64,000 nucleotides of DNA from Rhynchopus sp. YZ270_cl-10 (taxonomy: Eukaryota > Euglenozoa > Diplonemea > Diplonemida > Diplonemidae), in contig OZ037908.1 in the NCBI GenBank assembly GCA_964035575.1, positions 372,001 to 436,000 of the forward strand, read 5' to 3'. Positions 29,723 through 40,707 of this stretch are shown here, one piece after another. The translations under genes were made by a program, and so were the position numbers. Position 1 is the stretch's first letter. Each line of letters starts with the position of its first letter. A model generated the notes under the pieces. It saw only the letters and a list, made by a program, of their open reading frames with translations, searched no databases and was not told the DNA's origin.

Positions 29723-29934
29723 ACAAGAGCACAAAAGCAAACATAACAAAAAAAACTTCATAAAAACCCATTCAAACTCCCTTTATCCACTATAATGAGG
29801 TGTGAAAATAAAGGCCCTTTTCAGGCCAGCTCTGACTGCCCCTTTCCCCAAGCAAAAAAAGAATAGAGTACAGAGAAGACAAAAAAAGGTTTTTTTTTTG
29901 GAGTGTATGTGCAAGAAAACGGAATGTATGATGT

Positions 29935-30639
29935 CAGGGCTGGAGCGTGGTACTCTGACCCGGTTTCAAAACCGGGTAAAAAAAAAAAAAAGTGGATTTC
30001 GGCGAAATACCCGGTTTGGAAAAAAAAAAAAAAAAGTAAAATCAGGATTTTGACAAGTGGGATTTTGCGTTTTTTTGGTAGGATCTCAGTTGTGGGTCTC
30101 AGCCCCTACAGTGGGTCGAGCCCTCCAAAAGGCCGATGTTCGCATTTTTTGGGCCAATCTCGGCCAGTGGTGGGGTCGATGTGCAAAAATGGACAAATTT
30201 TGCACAGTGAACAATACTCTAATCCCGTCGTCACTCACCATGTCTCCACCCACATTGCACAGGAATGAAAGGTGTCCAAACCTTTCCTCAAAATAGTATC
30301 GTTTGCCTCGGCGCTTCTCATTTTTTTTTCAGAATGTGGTTACACCGAACAGTTTTCGATCACAGAAGTTGCGTACCGTGCCTGCGGCGCTGTCACCGTT
30401 GGTCTTACCGACTATGCGACTAAAGGAGTGCGGCTGGGAAACTCTCCCGGAGGGAAAGGGAAAAAATGATGATGGTGGAGAACCCCGATTTCAATGCCCG
30501 AAAAATGAAAAAAAGGGGGAGTGGCGAGCTTGTCACAGGAGTGTTCGCGCGCAGCGCGAAAATTTTTTTTTGACCAAAAAACCCAAACCGGGTCAAACCG
30601 GGTCGTTTTCCAAAATACCCAATCCACGCTCCAACACTG
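29935..30639. mobile_element. hAT-like non-autonomous element, 705 bp, exact 8-bp target duplication
   Basis: Ends CAGGGCTGGAGCGTGG and CCACGCTCCAACACTG. TATGATGT is duplicated at 29927-29934 and 30640-30647. The interior has ACCCGGTTT repeats near both ends and a TGGTGGGGTCGATGTGCA motif. No transposase is seen. Confidence 0.85.
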
Positions 30640-30719
30640 TATGATGTGGAGAGAAAAAAAAAAGAAGTGAAAATTGCACAAACTGTGGCAACACACAACC
30701 GAGAGAATTACACTAATCC

Positions 30720-30952
30720 CATATATGGTAGTCGGCCGGAGTCGGCCTGAGTCGGCCCGACCACTTTTCGACTTTTTTTTCTTCTTCTTTTTTTTTGAGT
30801 CGGCCCGACTTTTGAAAAAAAAATAGTGGAGCACACTCTAGGGTGGCTACACTAATACAACCAAGTTTTCAAAAAAAAAAAAGTCGGCCCGAGTCGGCCC
30901 GACTCCCGGATTTTCCAAAAGTCGGGCCAACTCCGGCTGACTACCATCTATG
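30720..30952. mobile_element. GTCGGCC-repeat MITE inserted in an alpha repeat
   Basis: Inverted ends CATATATGGTAGTCGGCCGG and CCGGCTGACTACCATCTATG; interior of GAGTCGGCCC units. TAATCC duplicates (30714-30719, 30953-30958) give a 6-bp target site. A beta repeat lies inside it. Confidence 0.85.
30824..30882 (+). repeat. Beta repeat nested inside the GTCGGCC MITE
   Basis: Full consensus copy flanked by A-runs, third level of nesting. Confidence 0.9.
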
Positions 30953-30982
30953 TAATCCAACAATTGAAGGTTTGTAATGAAA

Positions 30983-31020
30983 TAGTGTGTCGTATCCTCG
31001 GGTGTCTACACTACAACTTC
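30983..31020 (+). repeat. Beta repeat, truncated
   Basis: TAGTGTGTCGTATCCTCGGG then TGTCTACACTA; TAGTG/CACTA stem kept, tail lost. Confidence 0.65.
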
Positions 31021-31111
31021 GCTTGAATTTTTTTTTTTTTTTTTAAACGTTGCTGTCCACAAAATAGTCCGTGTGTGGGGGGAAGAAGAAGTACTCTGCA
31101 TTTACATTCAG

Positions 31112-31114
<3 letters not shown>

Positions 31115-31168
<54 letters not shown>
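31115..31168. repeat. Poly-T tract over 50 bp
   Basis: Uninterrupted T-run; length may be imprecise in the assembly. A similar run is at 57687-57730. Confidence 0.9.
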
Positions 31169-31169
<1 letters not shown>

Positions 31170-31344
31170 TCACAGTTTCTGCAGGGTTTCCGCGTTCTTC
31201 CGGTGTTTTCGAAGGGGGCGGACGAGTTTTTTTCCCCCCCCCAAAAATTTTTTTTTTACTAGTGCTTACCACAATACAGGTCGGGGGCCTCCGGCGGAGT
31301 TGTCTCGCCTCACGGTCTTTCGTGAGACACAACAGGTGAGAAAC

Positions 31345-31830
31345 TCACGTTACGAGATACTCGAAAACAAAGCGTGACGGGTGGTGGAATAAGCGCTCAG
31401 CTGTGCTTGTACCCACAGGAAGAGTAAACAAGAGACGGAGTAACGTCCTCATCTGAGGGTACTCGGTGTCACCTTCCTCATTGAGCTCAACATACATCAG
31501 AACGTCATGAAGAGTTGTCATTGAGGTGCACACCCTCAACACCGACTTGAGCTCTTGCCACTCTGCCAACAGGTCACTGAATTCAACCCCCTGCACAATA
31601 CTGGCTGTCTGGAACTGCTTCCGTTCAGCGGTGTCGCTGTACACCGGCTTCAGCGCATCCCCACCCACGACATCGTGATGCATGTAGGACAGTTTGTGGG
31701 GGGTGAAGAACTGGTCGTACAATCTGCCTAGCTGTTCAATGCTGTACTCCGTGCGCAAACCCGCAAAGGGTTTGAGGGGAATGATAGAGGGGGATACCAT
31801 AAGTGCGGCCGCAGATCTGCGCGACGCCAA
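31345..31830 (-). pseudogene. hAT transposase C-terminal fragment
   Basis: 161 residues. LLRLLFTLPVGTSTAERLF near the end matches the hAT C-terminal dimerisation signature (LP.GTS.AER.F). Upstream helices (EFSDLLAEWQELKSVLRV) fit the same region. The N-terminal zinc finger and catalytic Asp motifs are absent in the frame. The stop lies in GTGAGT, a good donor shape, so a following exon is possible. It could have mobilised the hAT-like MITEs here, but this copy looks incomplete. Confidence 0.65.
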
Positions 31831-31950
31831 AGAGGGGAGGCCTTTATTTTTCTATACGGGGTGGGGTGCGTCCCCTGCGGGGCCGCACCCCACTCGTCCA
31901 CTTTACAATGTACCCCGGGCCCTCTCCCCACCCATTTTCCCCACTCCCCG

Positions 31951-32025
31951 GATGAACTTCGTCCGGACGAACTTCGTCCGGCAGTTTTTTTTTTTTTTTT
32001 TCCTACCGGACGAACTTCGTCCGAT
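31951..32025. repeat. GGACGAACTTCGTCC palindrome cluster
   Basis: Three closely spaced copies of the palindrome, two abutting and one across a T-run. Confidence 0.75.
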
Positions 32026-32655
32026 TTTTGGGTCGCGGAAACACTGCAGTTTCTCTCTTTGTTTCTTTTTTCTTTTTTCTGTCTCTTGTTTGCAAAATTC
32101 GTAATTTTTTTTAAAAAAAAATGTTGAATAAAATGACCACTGGAACATTGTTGAAATGAAACATTTGGCGATTCCCTCTGCACAAAAAGTTAAAAAGGAA
32201 AAAAAGAAGGGGGAAAAAAAACAAAACAATATAACGTTAACCTATGTTGTTTTGATGCATCTGCCCCTTTGTACAGAATGAAACAACGTTATGACATTGT
32301 ACCATTTGATACAAAAAAAGGCTATTTGCGTTCGTGTGTGTATTTTGAACACTATTATAGGTAATTCCTGTGTGGGATTTTCCCTATAATTTGTGTGTGT
32401 GTGTTTTCTCTCTCTTTTTTTTTAAAAATAAAATACAATTTTTCTGTCCGTGGACCAGCAGAGGAGTGTCGCCCCCCCCCTTTTTTGTTTCACACTCTCA
32501 TTTTTGTTTCCATTTTCCATTTTCTTAAAATGGTCCGTATCAACAGTTTTTTTTTTTTAAATTACAGAGGTGAACACGAAGTGGTCAGTAGACTACATTG
32601 GGTGCGGATCTTTAGTGGGTATACAGTGATTGTCGATACAACAAAGAAAAATAAA

Positions 32656-32727
32656 ATGGAGATTTTGCACAAAACTGTGGCAACACAACCGAGGGAACTA
32701 CATTACTTCAACAAATTTATCAAAAGA
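32656..32727 (+). repeat. Alpha repeat copy
   Basis: ATGGAGATTTTGCACAAAAC to TATCAAAAG. Confidence 0.85.
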
Positions 32728-33140
32728 AATGAGGAAGAAGAAACCAAATGGTAGCCATAGCGGGAGTAAATATTAGTTTTCCAGATTGTCCGTCTGACAA
32801 CCTAGTTTTTTTTTTAAAAAGAATGCCTGATTCATCTTGGATGTTGTATTCATAGTGAGGTAGGAGAAAGTAAAGGAAAGAAAAAGTTCAAAATAAAAAT
32901 GCAAAAAATAGAATGAAAATACAAAAAAAAAACTCTAAAAAAAAATAGCTATTTTTTTTTTTTTTTTACCGACAAGAAAAGTCGTTTTCTTGCATGAGGG
33001 TTTTCTGAGCGTGTACTCAGAAATCCCGAAATGCAAATAAAACGACGTCTCGGAGGTGAAAACAGCGCTTTGTTGAAAAATTTCTGGCTTTGAGGATGGG
33101 TCACACCTTGGCTGACTAAGAGTATGTCCCCTCTATCACC

Positions 33141-33179
33141 CCCAAAGCACACTGTACACACTGTACAGTGTGCTTTGGG
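33141..33179. other. Perfect 17-bp stem hairpin
   Basis: CCCAAAGCACACTGTAC and its exact complement GTACAGTGTGCTTTGGG around ACACT. Confidence 0.9.
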
Positions 33180-34094
33180 TACAAAAAATGTCACCTCAGC
33201 AAGAAACGCAGCTGAAAATTTTTCCGACAAGCCAGAAAATTTCAGCAAAAAAATATTTTTTAAGAAGTTGTGCTGTTGCACTATGATTATTCACACCCCC
33301 CCTCCACTCCCCCTTTTTTATTTTTATTTTTATTTTTATTTTTATTTGAAATTTCCTCCGATGTGTTGTTCATGAGGCGTATTCAATCTTTCCAGTTTCC
33401 CCCCCTTTTTTTCTTTCGTGCGGTCATCCGTTGCGGTGTACGTACTGAAAAAAGAGAAAAAAAAAATCATCCTCTTTCTTCCTTTCAGATGTATGCGCAC
33501 GAGGCGTAGTTACATTAGTTTTTTTTTAAAAATAAGAGCAGAGTCTGGCGACCCAAGAGCAACACTCCCTGTTTGTCTGTCACATGATGGCGGTATGTCA
33601 TTATTCAAAAAGACGAACAACTGCGGCTGTCCACATACTAGTACTTCCATGTATGTTTGGCGTCCAAAAAAAAAGTTTCCAAATTACTCCCAAAAAAAAT
33701 TCCCCAAAAATCCGCCAAACTTATTTGGACTTCAATCTATTTGGAGTACTGTGTCCATCTGTTCTTTGCACTTCTACAAAACTATCAAGCAAAATTAAAC
33801 AGAGCACAAAGCACTTTCAAAACATACAAAAAAAAAAAAAACACATTTTCAGTGCCCACCTATTCTGTGCGATGCCCCTTTCTGAAGTGTATCAAGTGGA
33901 ATATGGCAAAAATATTTTAAAAAAGGGCACAAACAAATAGGGGTATTGTTGCTTGTTCACCCCTCTCTCTTACCTTTTTCTTGTTTCTTTTTTTGATGAT
34001 GTCACTATCATCTCATCGTATTTGTTTTGTTTTTTTTTTTTTGTTTTACCCCATTCTTTTTGAGTTTTCCAAAAAAAAAAAAAAAAATCCCTTT

Positions 34095-34131
34095 TGGTGA
34101 CTAAAGCAGTGTGAGGCTTAGGTTCATCTTA
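34095..34131 (+). repeat. Gamma stem-loop copy
   Basis: GGTGACTAAAGCAGTGTGAG then GCTTAGGTTCATCTT. Confidence 0.8.
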
Positions 34132-35372
34132 CAAACATTGTTTGTTTGTTTTTTTTTTTTTTCTCCTTTTGTTTGTTTCTGTGTTGCAGAGAGGTGTACA
34201 CGTATCTTTGATACCTGTATTTGTTATTAGAGTGTGGGACGTTAGCTGCATCTCTAGTGAGTCAACCAGAAGGAAATCCAACGAGGGAAAAAAAAAGAAA
34301 AAGAAACACGGGTTGCCTACGATCGTAGTACGATCTCTTACGATCGTAGCTCTTTTTTGATCGCACTACGATCGTACTACGATCAAAGTACGATCGTAGT
34401 ACGATCGTACTTACGATCGTATTATGATCGTACGATCGTACTACGATCGTAAACGATCGTACTACGATCGTACGATCCTCCTTCTAAGGTGCTCGCTCTC
34501 CATACCTAGACCCTCGAATTTTTTTTTTTTGCCCTCTTTTGGGCTAATTTCGACGATTTGAGGCCATTAAAAGCAAAATTTGGCACTTTTGAGCATCTAG
34601 GGGGGTCTAAAACGCGGTTCCGCGAACCCAAAATTTCGTGATTTTTACCAAAGACAAGTCGATTTTTGAAAAAATCTCAAAAAAAAAAATCCCAATTTTT
34701 TTTTTCACAAGTGTTTTGAGGCCTGCTCACTACACCCGAGGTACCCTTCTGGGACCAAAAAGTCAAAAAAAGCAAGAATTGGGCTGTTTTGAGCATCTAG
34801 AGTTAATTCCCCAGTCATTTTCTGTACCACCAGTGCATTTTGTATGGGCCAGCGCCTTGTCAAAAAATCGAAAAATCTCAAAAAAAAAATTTTTTTTTTC
34901 GGGAAAATTTCGACCCCTGAGTTGGGTTTTTGGGCACCAAAAAGTGCAAAAAAACGCAAAAATCGGGTGTTTTGACGATCTGGGGGTAAACCATATGCAC
35001 TACTGCACAATATCGACTTTTCCTTAGCAAATTCCTTGGAGCAAGGATATCTCTAAATCCGTCCCTTTTTGGCCAAATTCCGAAATCCCAATCCAAAAAA
35101 TTCCCTGTTTTTTTGGTTTTGTTTTTGGGCTGTTTTTTGACTTTTTTGTGGGGGGGAAAAAAAATTTTCCCGATATGTCGTCAGGGCTCTCGCCGGGGTC
35201 ATTTGGGGTCCCGAGCTTTCCCCCCGTAAAAGCGGTCGCTGCGCGCGCTTCGCGCGCGCGACTCCCTGCCAGTGCAGGGAGGCGTGGCGCTTTCTCCCCT
35301 CTGATGCACAAAGGCAGGTGGGGAGGGGTGAACCACAATCCGTAGTGTGTCAGCCTTATCAGTAACCTCGGT

Positions 35373-35573
35373 ACATTTATGAAAGAAACGGCAGTCATGG
35401 CACCCAAAGGTTCCTGGCGAAGCCACGGTACGCAACATTTGAGATCTCCTCCGTCTTCCAACCCTCATAATTGAATGCGATTGACACGTCTTCTCCTTCT
35501 TCTTGTGCACAACCTCAAATGTCTCTGATGCTGGATGCTTGCCTGCAACTGACGTGAACATCCGCACCCACAA
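35373..35573 (-). pseudogene. Cys/His patch inside the 3-kb element
   Basis: Minus frame with RTVASPGTFGCHDCRFFHKC, a possible metal-binding cluster. Its DNA core (GGTTCCTGGCGAAGCCACGG) recurs at 49188-49207 with one change. Unrecognised. Confidence 0.3.
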
Positions 35574-36117
35574 CTACAGCAACCGCCTGCAGAGCCAATT
35601 TTTTCCTCAAAAATCCGGGACTTTTTTTTTTTCCTTTTCCCCTTTTTTCGCTTTATTTGATCGCGTTGATCGATCGCATCCCACAGGCGAAACTCTCTGG
35701 GGGTGGGGTGGAGTAGAATGTACCTGAAATTGCTGTAGGGAAAAACAGGGAATTTTTTTCAGGGAATTTTTTTATTTTTCCGAAATCCCAATCCCAATCC
35801 AGAATTAGAAAAATCCCTGCCTTGGAGTATTGAAACAAATAAAAAAAAGGATAATACCCAGTGGGTATTATCCTAAATTATTTTGGGTATTATGGGTACT
35901 GGGTACTGGGTACCCAGAGAAGGCACCTTGACAGCAGCGAAGGCGCAAGACAAGGTATGTAAATATGTTTAACTTTCTGGTGAATATTCAACAAAATAAG
36001 GCCGTCGACTCGTATTTCCTCCAAAAAGTCTCCATAACAATATTTTACACCCTCAGGCCAACTTATTTTTTAAAGAAATCACCTTCTTTAAATTCCCCAC
36101 CACTCACAACTTCACTT

Positions 36118-36381
36118 TTAAACAGGTATCGCGAGTGCAACATCGAGAACCAACTGTGCAGAACGAGCGAACATATGGGGTGGAAAGGGGAGTGGGAACA
36201 CTCTGTCAGTCACTGCTATAGCCATTAACCCAGGGAGCATAGCTAGTGCAAAAAATTCGACTTCGGGATCCGGAAAGTCTGTCCTCTGCTTGCGGAGGAC
36301 TGGGCACAATAAAATATTGCGTTCCCCCAGAAAACTAATTTTGTCACAGTAATTTTTGCCCAGGGCATGCTCTTGAAGCAT
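36118..36381 (-). pseudogene. Unrecognised coding-like patch inside the 3-kb element
   Basis: The minus frame is open for 87 codons and the + frame is also largely open here, in a stretch of balanced composition unlike its A/T-run neighbours. Strand and identity are uncertain. Confidence 0.25.
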
Positions 36382-37352
36382 GGCGGCTTGGTGTGAGAAG
36401 GGGCAGTGTATTGTTTTGTTCTAGATTTCAACGGTTGTTAGAACGAGTCAAGTGGATGCTTATCTAAACACTGACTTTAGTACAGACCCGAGAGATCACA
36501 CATGACTTTGAGGAAAGAACAAAGCAATGCATCTGTACCCGCACGCCAGGTTGTAGTTACTTCAGGATTTTCTTAAGTTTGCATGAAAGAGAAGGGGGCG
36601 AAACCTTTGTATACGTTTACGACGAAGGTAGTAACCTAATGACAACCATGTGGTGGCTGTAATTCACATCCCTTAGAATTACCAGAATTCAGCCTTTGTT
36701 GAAGTAACGTGCATACTTGTATGTGCGTGTCACGCTTCTCCACCCTTAAATGGGTGCACCGCTCGGTGAGCAGTGGTAACCCTTCTCGACTAGTGCAAAC
36801 TTAAGAATTTTCTGCTGGAACTTACCAAAATCGATTTTCTTTCACCCCAAACACCCGCAACACCCCACCTGCTACTTCGGTAGCCTGTGTTGTTGGGAGT
36901 TGGTTCTCATGTTGATCCCCAGTGACTGTCTAGCACTGCTTCTTCTGAGCCCAACGTTGTTTGGCCTGTCGACGTAATAAATACGAAGACAGGGCGGCGG
37001 TGCCAACAATTTTCCAATGATGTAACGTTTTATCTGATTGATTATCGTTTGATATACCTTGTGTGTGCTTCATGTACACCATGCAAGGAATATCGAACGG
37101 TATTTCAAGCGATATTCGTTATTTCGTTTGGCAAACGTACTACGATCGTACTACGATCGTAATGATCGTACTACGATCGTACTACGATCGTTTACGATCG
37201 TAGTACGATCGTAGTTGATCGTAGTACGATATTTTACGATCGTTACGATCGTTTTTTGGTACGATCGTAAACGATCGTACTACGATCGTAGGCAACCCGT
37301 GAAGAAAAGAAAACTGCTACTATTTTGTGTGCAAAAATTCACTCTGCGAAAC

Positions 37353-37383
<31 letters not shown>

Positions 37384-37470
37384 GCACCTTTTCCCGTTCA
37401 TCTCTCCCTCTCTCCTTCTCTCCCTCTTCTTTCACCCGCCAATACTCCATGAACACACACTGCGCGACTC

Positions 37471-38332
37471 TGATTGGGTGGGGTTGGGGTTGGGTGAGGA
37501 AGGACGCACGCTAGTTGTGGGAGGTGGCTTTGGTTGTGTCTGTTGTGGACAAGCGAGGGGTGCTTGCGAGATGTGTTTGTGGGATGTGTGGAGAGTGCCT
37601 GTGGCTCAGTGTTGCTTGGGTGGGTTGGTTTGGGCGGGTGGGTGGAAAGAGGAGACTGTTGTGGATGTGCGGTGCTGTGTGTGACGTGCCAACCGAGAGT
37701 CGTTCCTCGTCTCTCGCTCGCGCACAGCACCACACACCTCCTCTGCACGCTGTGGCGGTGGCGTGGTGCGACGTGTGTGGTGCCTGCAGCGGAGGTGTGT
37801 CGTTGCAGGCATGTGGCGGGGTTGGGTCAAGCGAGAGGTTGAATGTCGTGGACGTGAGGACTGTGCATTTGGGTGGTGTGCTGTGGAGAGGGGAGGGTAG
37901 AAGGACATTGCCCTGTGCTGTCGATGTTGCGCTCTTCTGAAGGTTGGGGTGTGCCTCCGCTGACATGGGAAGTGGGGTGGGGTGGGTGGCTTCAGCAGCA
38001 AGCCTGCCGCGGCAGGGCCTAGATCAGATCCCTCTGATGTAGTGTCTCTGGCCTTGTGTTTGAGATGGCGCTGTGTGAGCAGGCACGTCAGTGTTCTGAA
38101 TCACTTTGCAGTGTCCCCCCCTTGTGAGGGTTGTCCGCACCAGCTTCTCTGACACACATCTGGGAAGGATAGGGTGTGCAGTCATGCACCTCGTACATCC
38201 TTCCAGTGTCAGAGCAGGTTGTTGTCGACGTTTGTTTGGTTCAATGTGCGTATGAGAGGCATGGGATGGTGGTGCGTGGTGGATGTGCTGTTGGCCAGTT
38301 GTGGGGGTATGGTTGGGACCCTGGGTGCAGAG
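37471..38332 (+). repeat. GC-rich direct repeat, copy 1
   Basis: About 830-860 bp nearly identical to 40708-41539, from GATTGGGTGGGGT to GACCCTGGGTGCAGAGGG. Long frames here are compositional. Confidence 0.9.
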
Positions 38333-38334
38333 GG

Positions 38335-38502
38335 TGGTTGCATGGTTGCATGGTTGCATGGTTGCATGGTTGCATGGTTGCATGGTTGCATGGTTGCATG
38401 GTTGCATGGTTGCATGGTTGCATGGTTGCATGGTTGCATGGTTGCATGGTTGCATGGTTGCATGGTTGCATGGTTGCATGGTTGCATGGTTGCATGGTTG
38501 CA
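38335..38502. repeat. 8-bp satellite (CATGGTTG)n, about 21 units
   Basis: Perfect array placed at the 3' boundary of copy 1 of the GC-rich repeat and absent from copy 2. Confidence 0.95.
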
Positions 38503-39029
38503 CCATTTGTCTCAACAGATGTGTCTGCAATGGTGTCGTTAGAGGAGAGTCGTTCTTCGTCTCTTCCTCACAATGACCCCACATGGCCATGCACCTGCAC
38601 ACCGCGTCGTTCTCGTGTATCTCCCTCATCCGCATCTGATACGCCACACTCATCAACGTGCATGCACATTGACAGAGCAAAGCAAAGCACCCTGCAGCGA
38701 CGCGACGTTGTGGGTGGGGATGCCTAGTGAGGGTTATTCTTGCGCAGGACATAGCCCTTAAGCGGGGTGGGGTGGGGTGGGGTGGGGTGTCTGCGGTCCC
38801 TTCTTGCGAGGTCTTTTGCATTGGGTGGCTGAGCATGCATGCTTAGGAACCTACCATACTGTTCTCGTTGTGCTCACGCCGCTGTTGTCTTGCGCCATAT
38901 GCTACGTGCAGATGGACGCGTAGACAGCGTGGTGTGTCGGGGGTGGAAAGGGCAATGGTGCATGAGTGGCGATGCGAGCAAGGGGGTCTTCAGGTCTTGA
39001 AACGACGGCGTCGAGTCAGGACCCAGGAC

Positions 39030-40080
39030 CTAAGCAGAGTTGTGAAGGGTGTGCAGGTAGGGTGTGCTGGGCTTGCAAAGGCGGGGGGTGCGCTGTGCGA
39101 GGTGATGTGCAGTGCACCACTGCAGGGCAGTGGTGCACTCCTCAGAGGGTGCACTGAAGAACAGATGCATGCTCTGTGCGGTTGGGTTCGCTGCGCACAA
39201 CAACGAAGGGGTGGATGTGTGTCTCTGCTGGTACGTGGGGTGGTGGGGTGGCATCTTCAGCAGAGGTGGTGTGGGGATGTAGAGGGCAGTGGCAGGAGGA
39301 CGGAACGTGGTCGTCACACACACATACTGCACGACTCTGATTGGGCGGGGAAGGGTGGGGTGATGCAAACGGAGGCACTGGAGCGGCTGATATTTTTTTT
39401 CAATCCGGTGACCAAGGCGGTGCCTTCCTTGGCACATCTCTGATGTCACTTCATTCTACCCGAAGAATGTCCTCATGGCACACTGTGAAGCATGGCCGGC
39501 ACGCTCGCAGACATGGGCACCACCTCACCCATGCGGCCTACACATGGTGGGTGGCGGAGGCCGTAGTATAAGAAAGGCTGCGAGACCTTCTGCTTCCAGC
39601 TGGGCTGTTGTGCGCTTTGTTCTGTATTGCATGGGAGATGCTGAACTGTGGAGATGCGTCTGGTAGCCGTCTCTGTGTGGGGGGTTCTTTTGGTTGTTAT
39701 TTTCCGGGGGAGGGGAGGGGAGGGGGAGATCAGGACCGCTTTGAGGAGGACGCCTTTGAAGAGTTGTGAAGGGTGAGGAGGCGGTGTGCAGGTAGGGTGT
39801 GCTGGGCTTGCAAAGGTGGGGGGTGCGCTGTGTGAGGTTATGTGCAGTGCACCACTGCAGGACAGTGGTGCACTCCTCAGAGGGTGCACTGAAGAACAGA
39901 TGCATGCTCTGTGCCGTTGGGTTCGCTGCGCACAACACGAAGGGGTGGATGTGTGTCTCTAGGGTGGAGTGGCATCTTCAGCAGAGGTGGTGTGGGACGT
40001 GGAAGGCAGCGACAGGAGGACGGAATGTAGTCATCGCGAGACACAAAATACTGCGCGACTCTGATTGGGCGGGGAAGAGC
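39030..40080 (+). repeat. Internal duplicated segment of the GC-rich block
   Basis: GTGTGCTGGGCTTGCAAAGG through GAACAGATGCATGCTCTGTG (39060-39180) is repeated at 39797-39920 with few changes, and the following 150 bp are also related. Confidence 0.8.
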
Positions 40081-40707
40081 AGGTGGGGGGTGGGGTGACC
40101 TACAACATGCTGGCTTATGCTTTTTCAGCGTCGACTGCGAGCCTTCAGCCGACCCTAATTGGGTGGGAAAGAAGCGGGGTCATGCAAACGGAGGTACTAG
40201 AGCGGCTGCTGTTTGTTCGATCTGTGTTTCACACACCACCTCGATCTCACAACCGTTCTCTTCTTTCCGGGATGGGGTGGGACGCACCAACCCTAGAAAG
40301 GGAGACACTACCACATTGCCGAATCTGTCTGGGCTTTAAAGGGGAGGTGTAACGAAAGGACGGTTTCGCGTAGTGTTTGTGAGGTGAGCTCAGTGTGTAT
40401 TTTATATGGGATCCTTGGGCACTGCAACAAAACTGAGGGAGGAAAAGAGACCCCTTTTTTGTGTGGGAGGGAGGGGTGTCAAACAAACACAGGGTGGGGT
40501 TGAAACTCAGGAGGGATTGTGAGGTCTCAGGAGTGGTTTGCAACCCCCAGCTGTGAGGGTTGCGTGGTGCGAGAATTAGGGAGGAGGAGATCGGGGATCA
40601 GAGGGTTTTTTGAAACGATGCACAAGGAGAGTGGTGGAGTATTTGCTGTGTGTATGTACGCAGAAGGGCGGGACGTGGTCGTCATGAGACGTACACTGCG
40701 CGACTCT

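Larger units (their letters stand above)
30665..30968 (+). repeat. Alpha repeat split by an insertion
   Basis: AGTGAAAATTGCACAAACTG..CACTAATCC continues after 30958 with AACAATTG. TAATCC is present on both sides of the insert. Confidence 0.8.
31840..34090. other. Gene-free stretch
   Basis: Contains a GGACGAACTTCGTCC palindrome cluster (31951-32025), an alpha copy (32656-32727), a 17-bp perfect hairpin (33141-33179) within a weakly symmetrical block 33068-33245, and a (TTTTTA)n run. Nothing coding was seen. Confidence 0.55.
34307..37301. mobile_element. 3-kb element bounded by ACGATCGT satellite inverted repeats
   Basis: CACGGGTTGCCTACGATCGT starts the left end and is exactly mirrored at 37273-37301 over about 29 bp. 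Both ends continue into arrays of TACGATCGTAC/GTACGATCGTA (34318-34476 and 37138-37290). The interior includes a GGGACCAAAAAGTC-type tandem region, a GCGCGCTTCGCGCGCG palindrome, a GGATAATACCCAGTGGGTAT segment, and two coding-like patches. Flanks are purine runs, so no duplication can be read. Confidence 0.75.

Noticed and set aside
31075-31377. Poly-Phe frames at the long T-run
   Set aside because: Translation of a homopolymer in all three frames.
38690-38727. DVVGGDA peptide shared with the hAT transposase fragment
   Set aside because: A seven-residue match only, with unrelated flanks; judged chance.
38024-38836. 270-residue minus-strand frame and overlapping frames with CNHATMQP or LHGCMVAW repeats
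   Set aside because: The central part is the CATGGTTG array, the rest is GC-rich composition without domain or codon signal, and the duplicated copy does not keep the frame.
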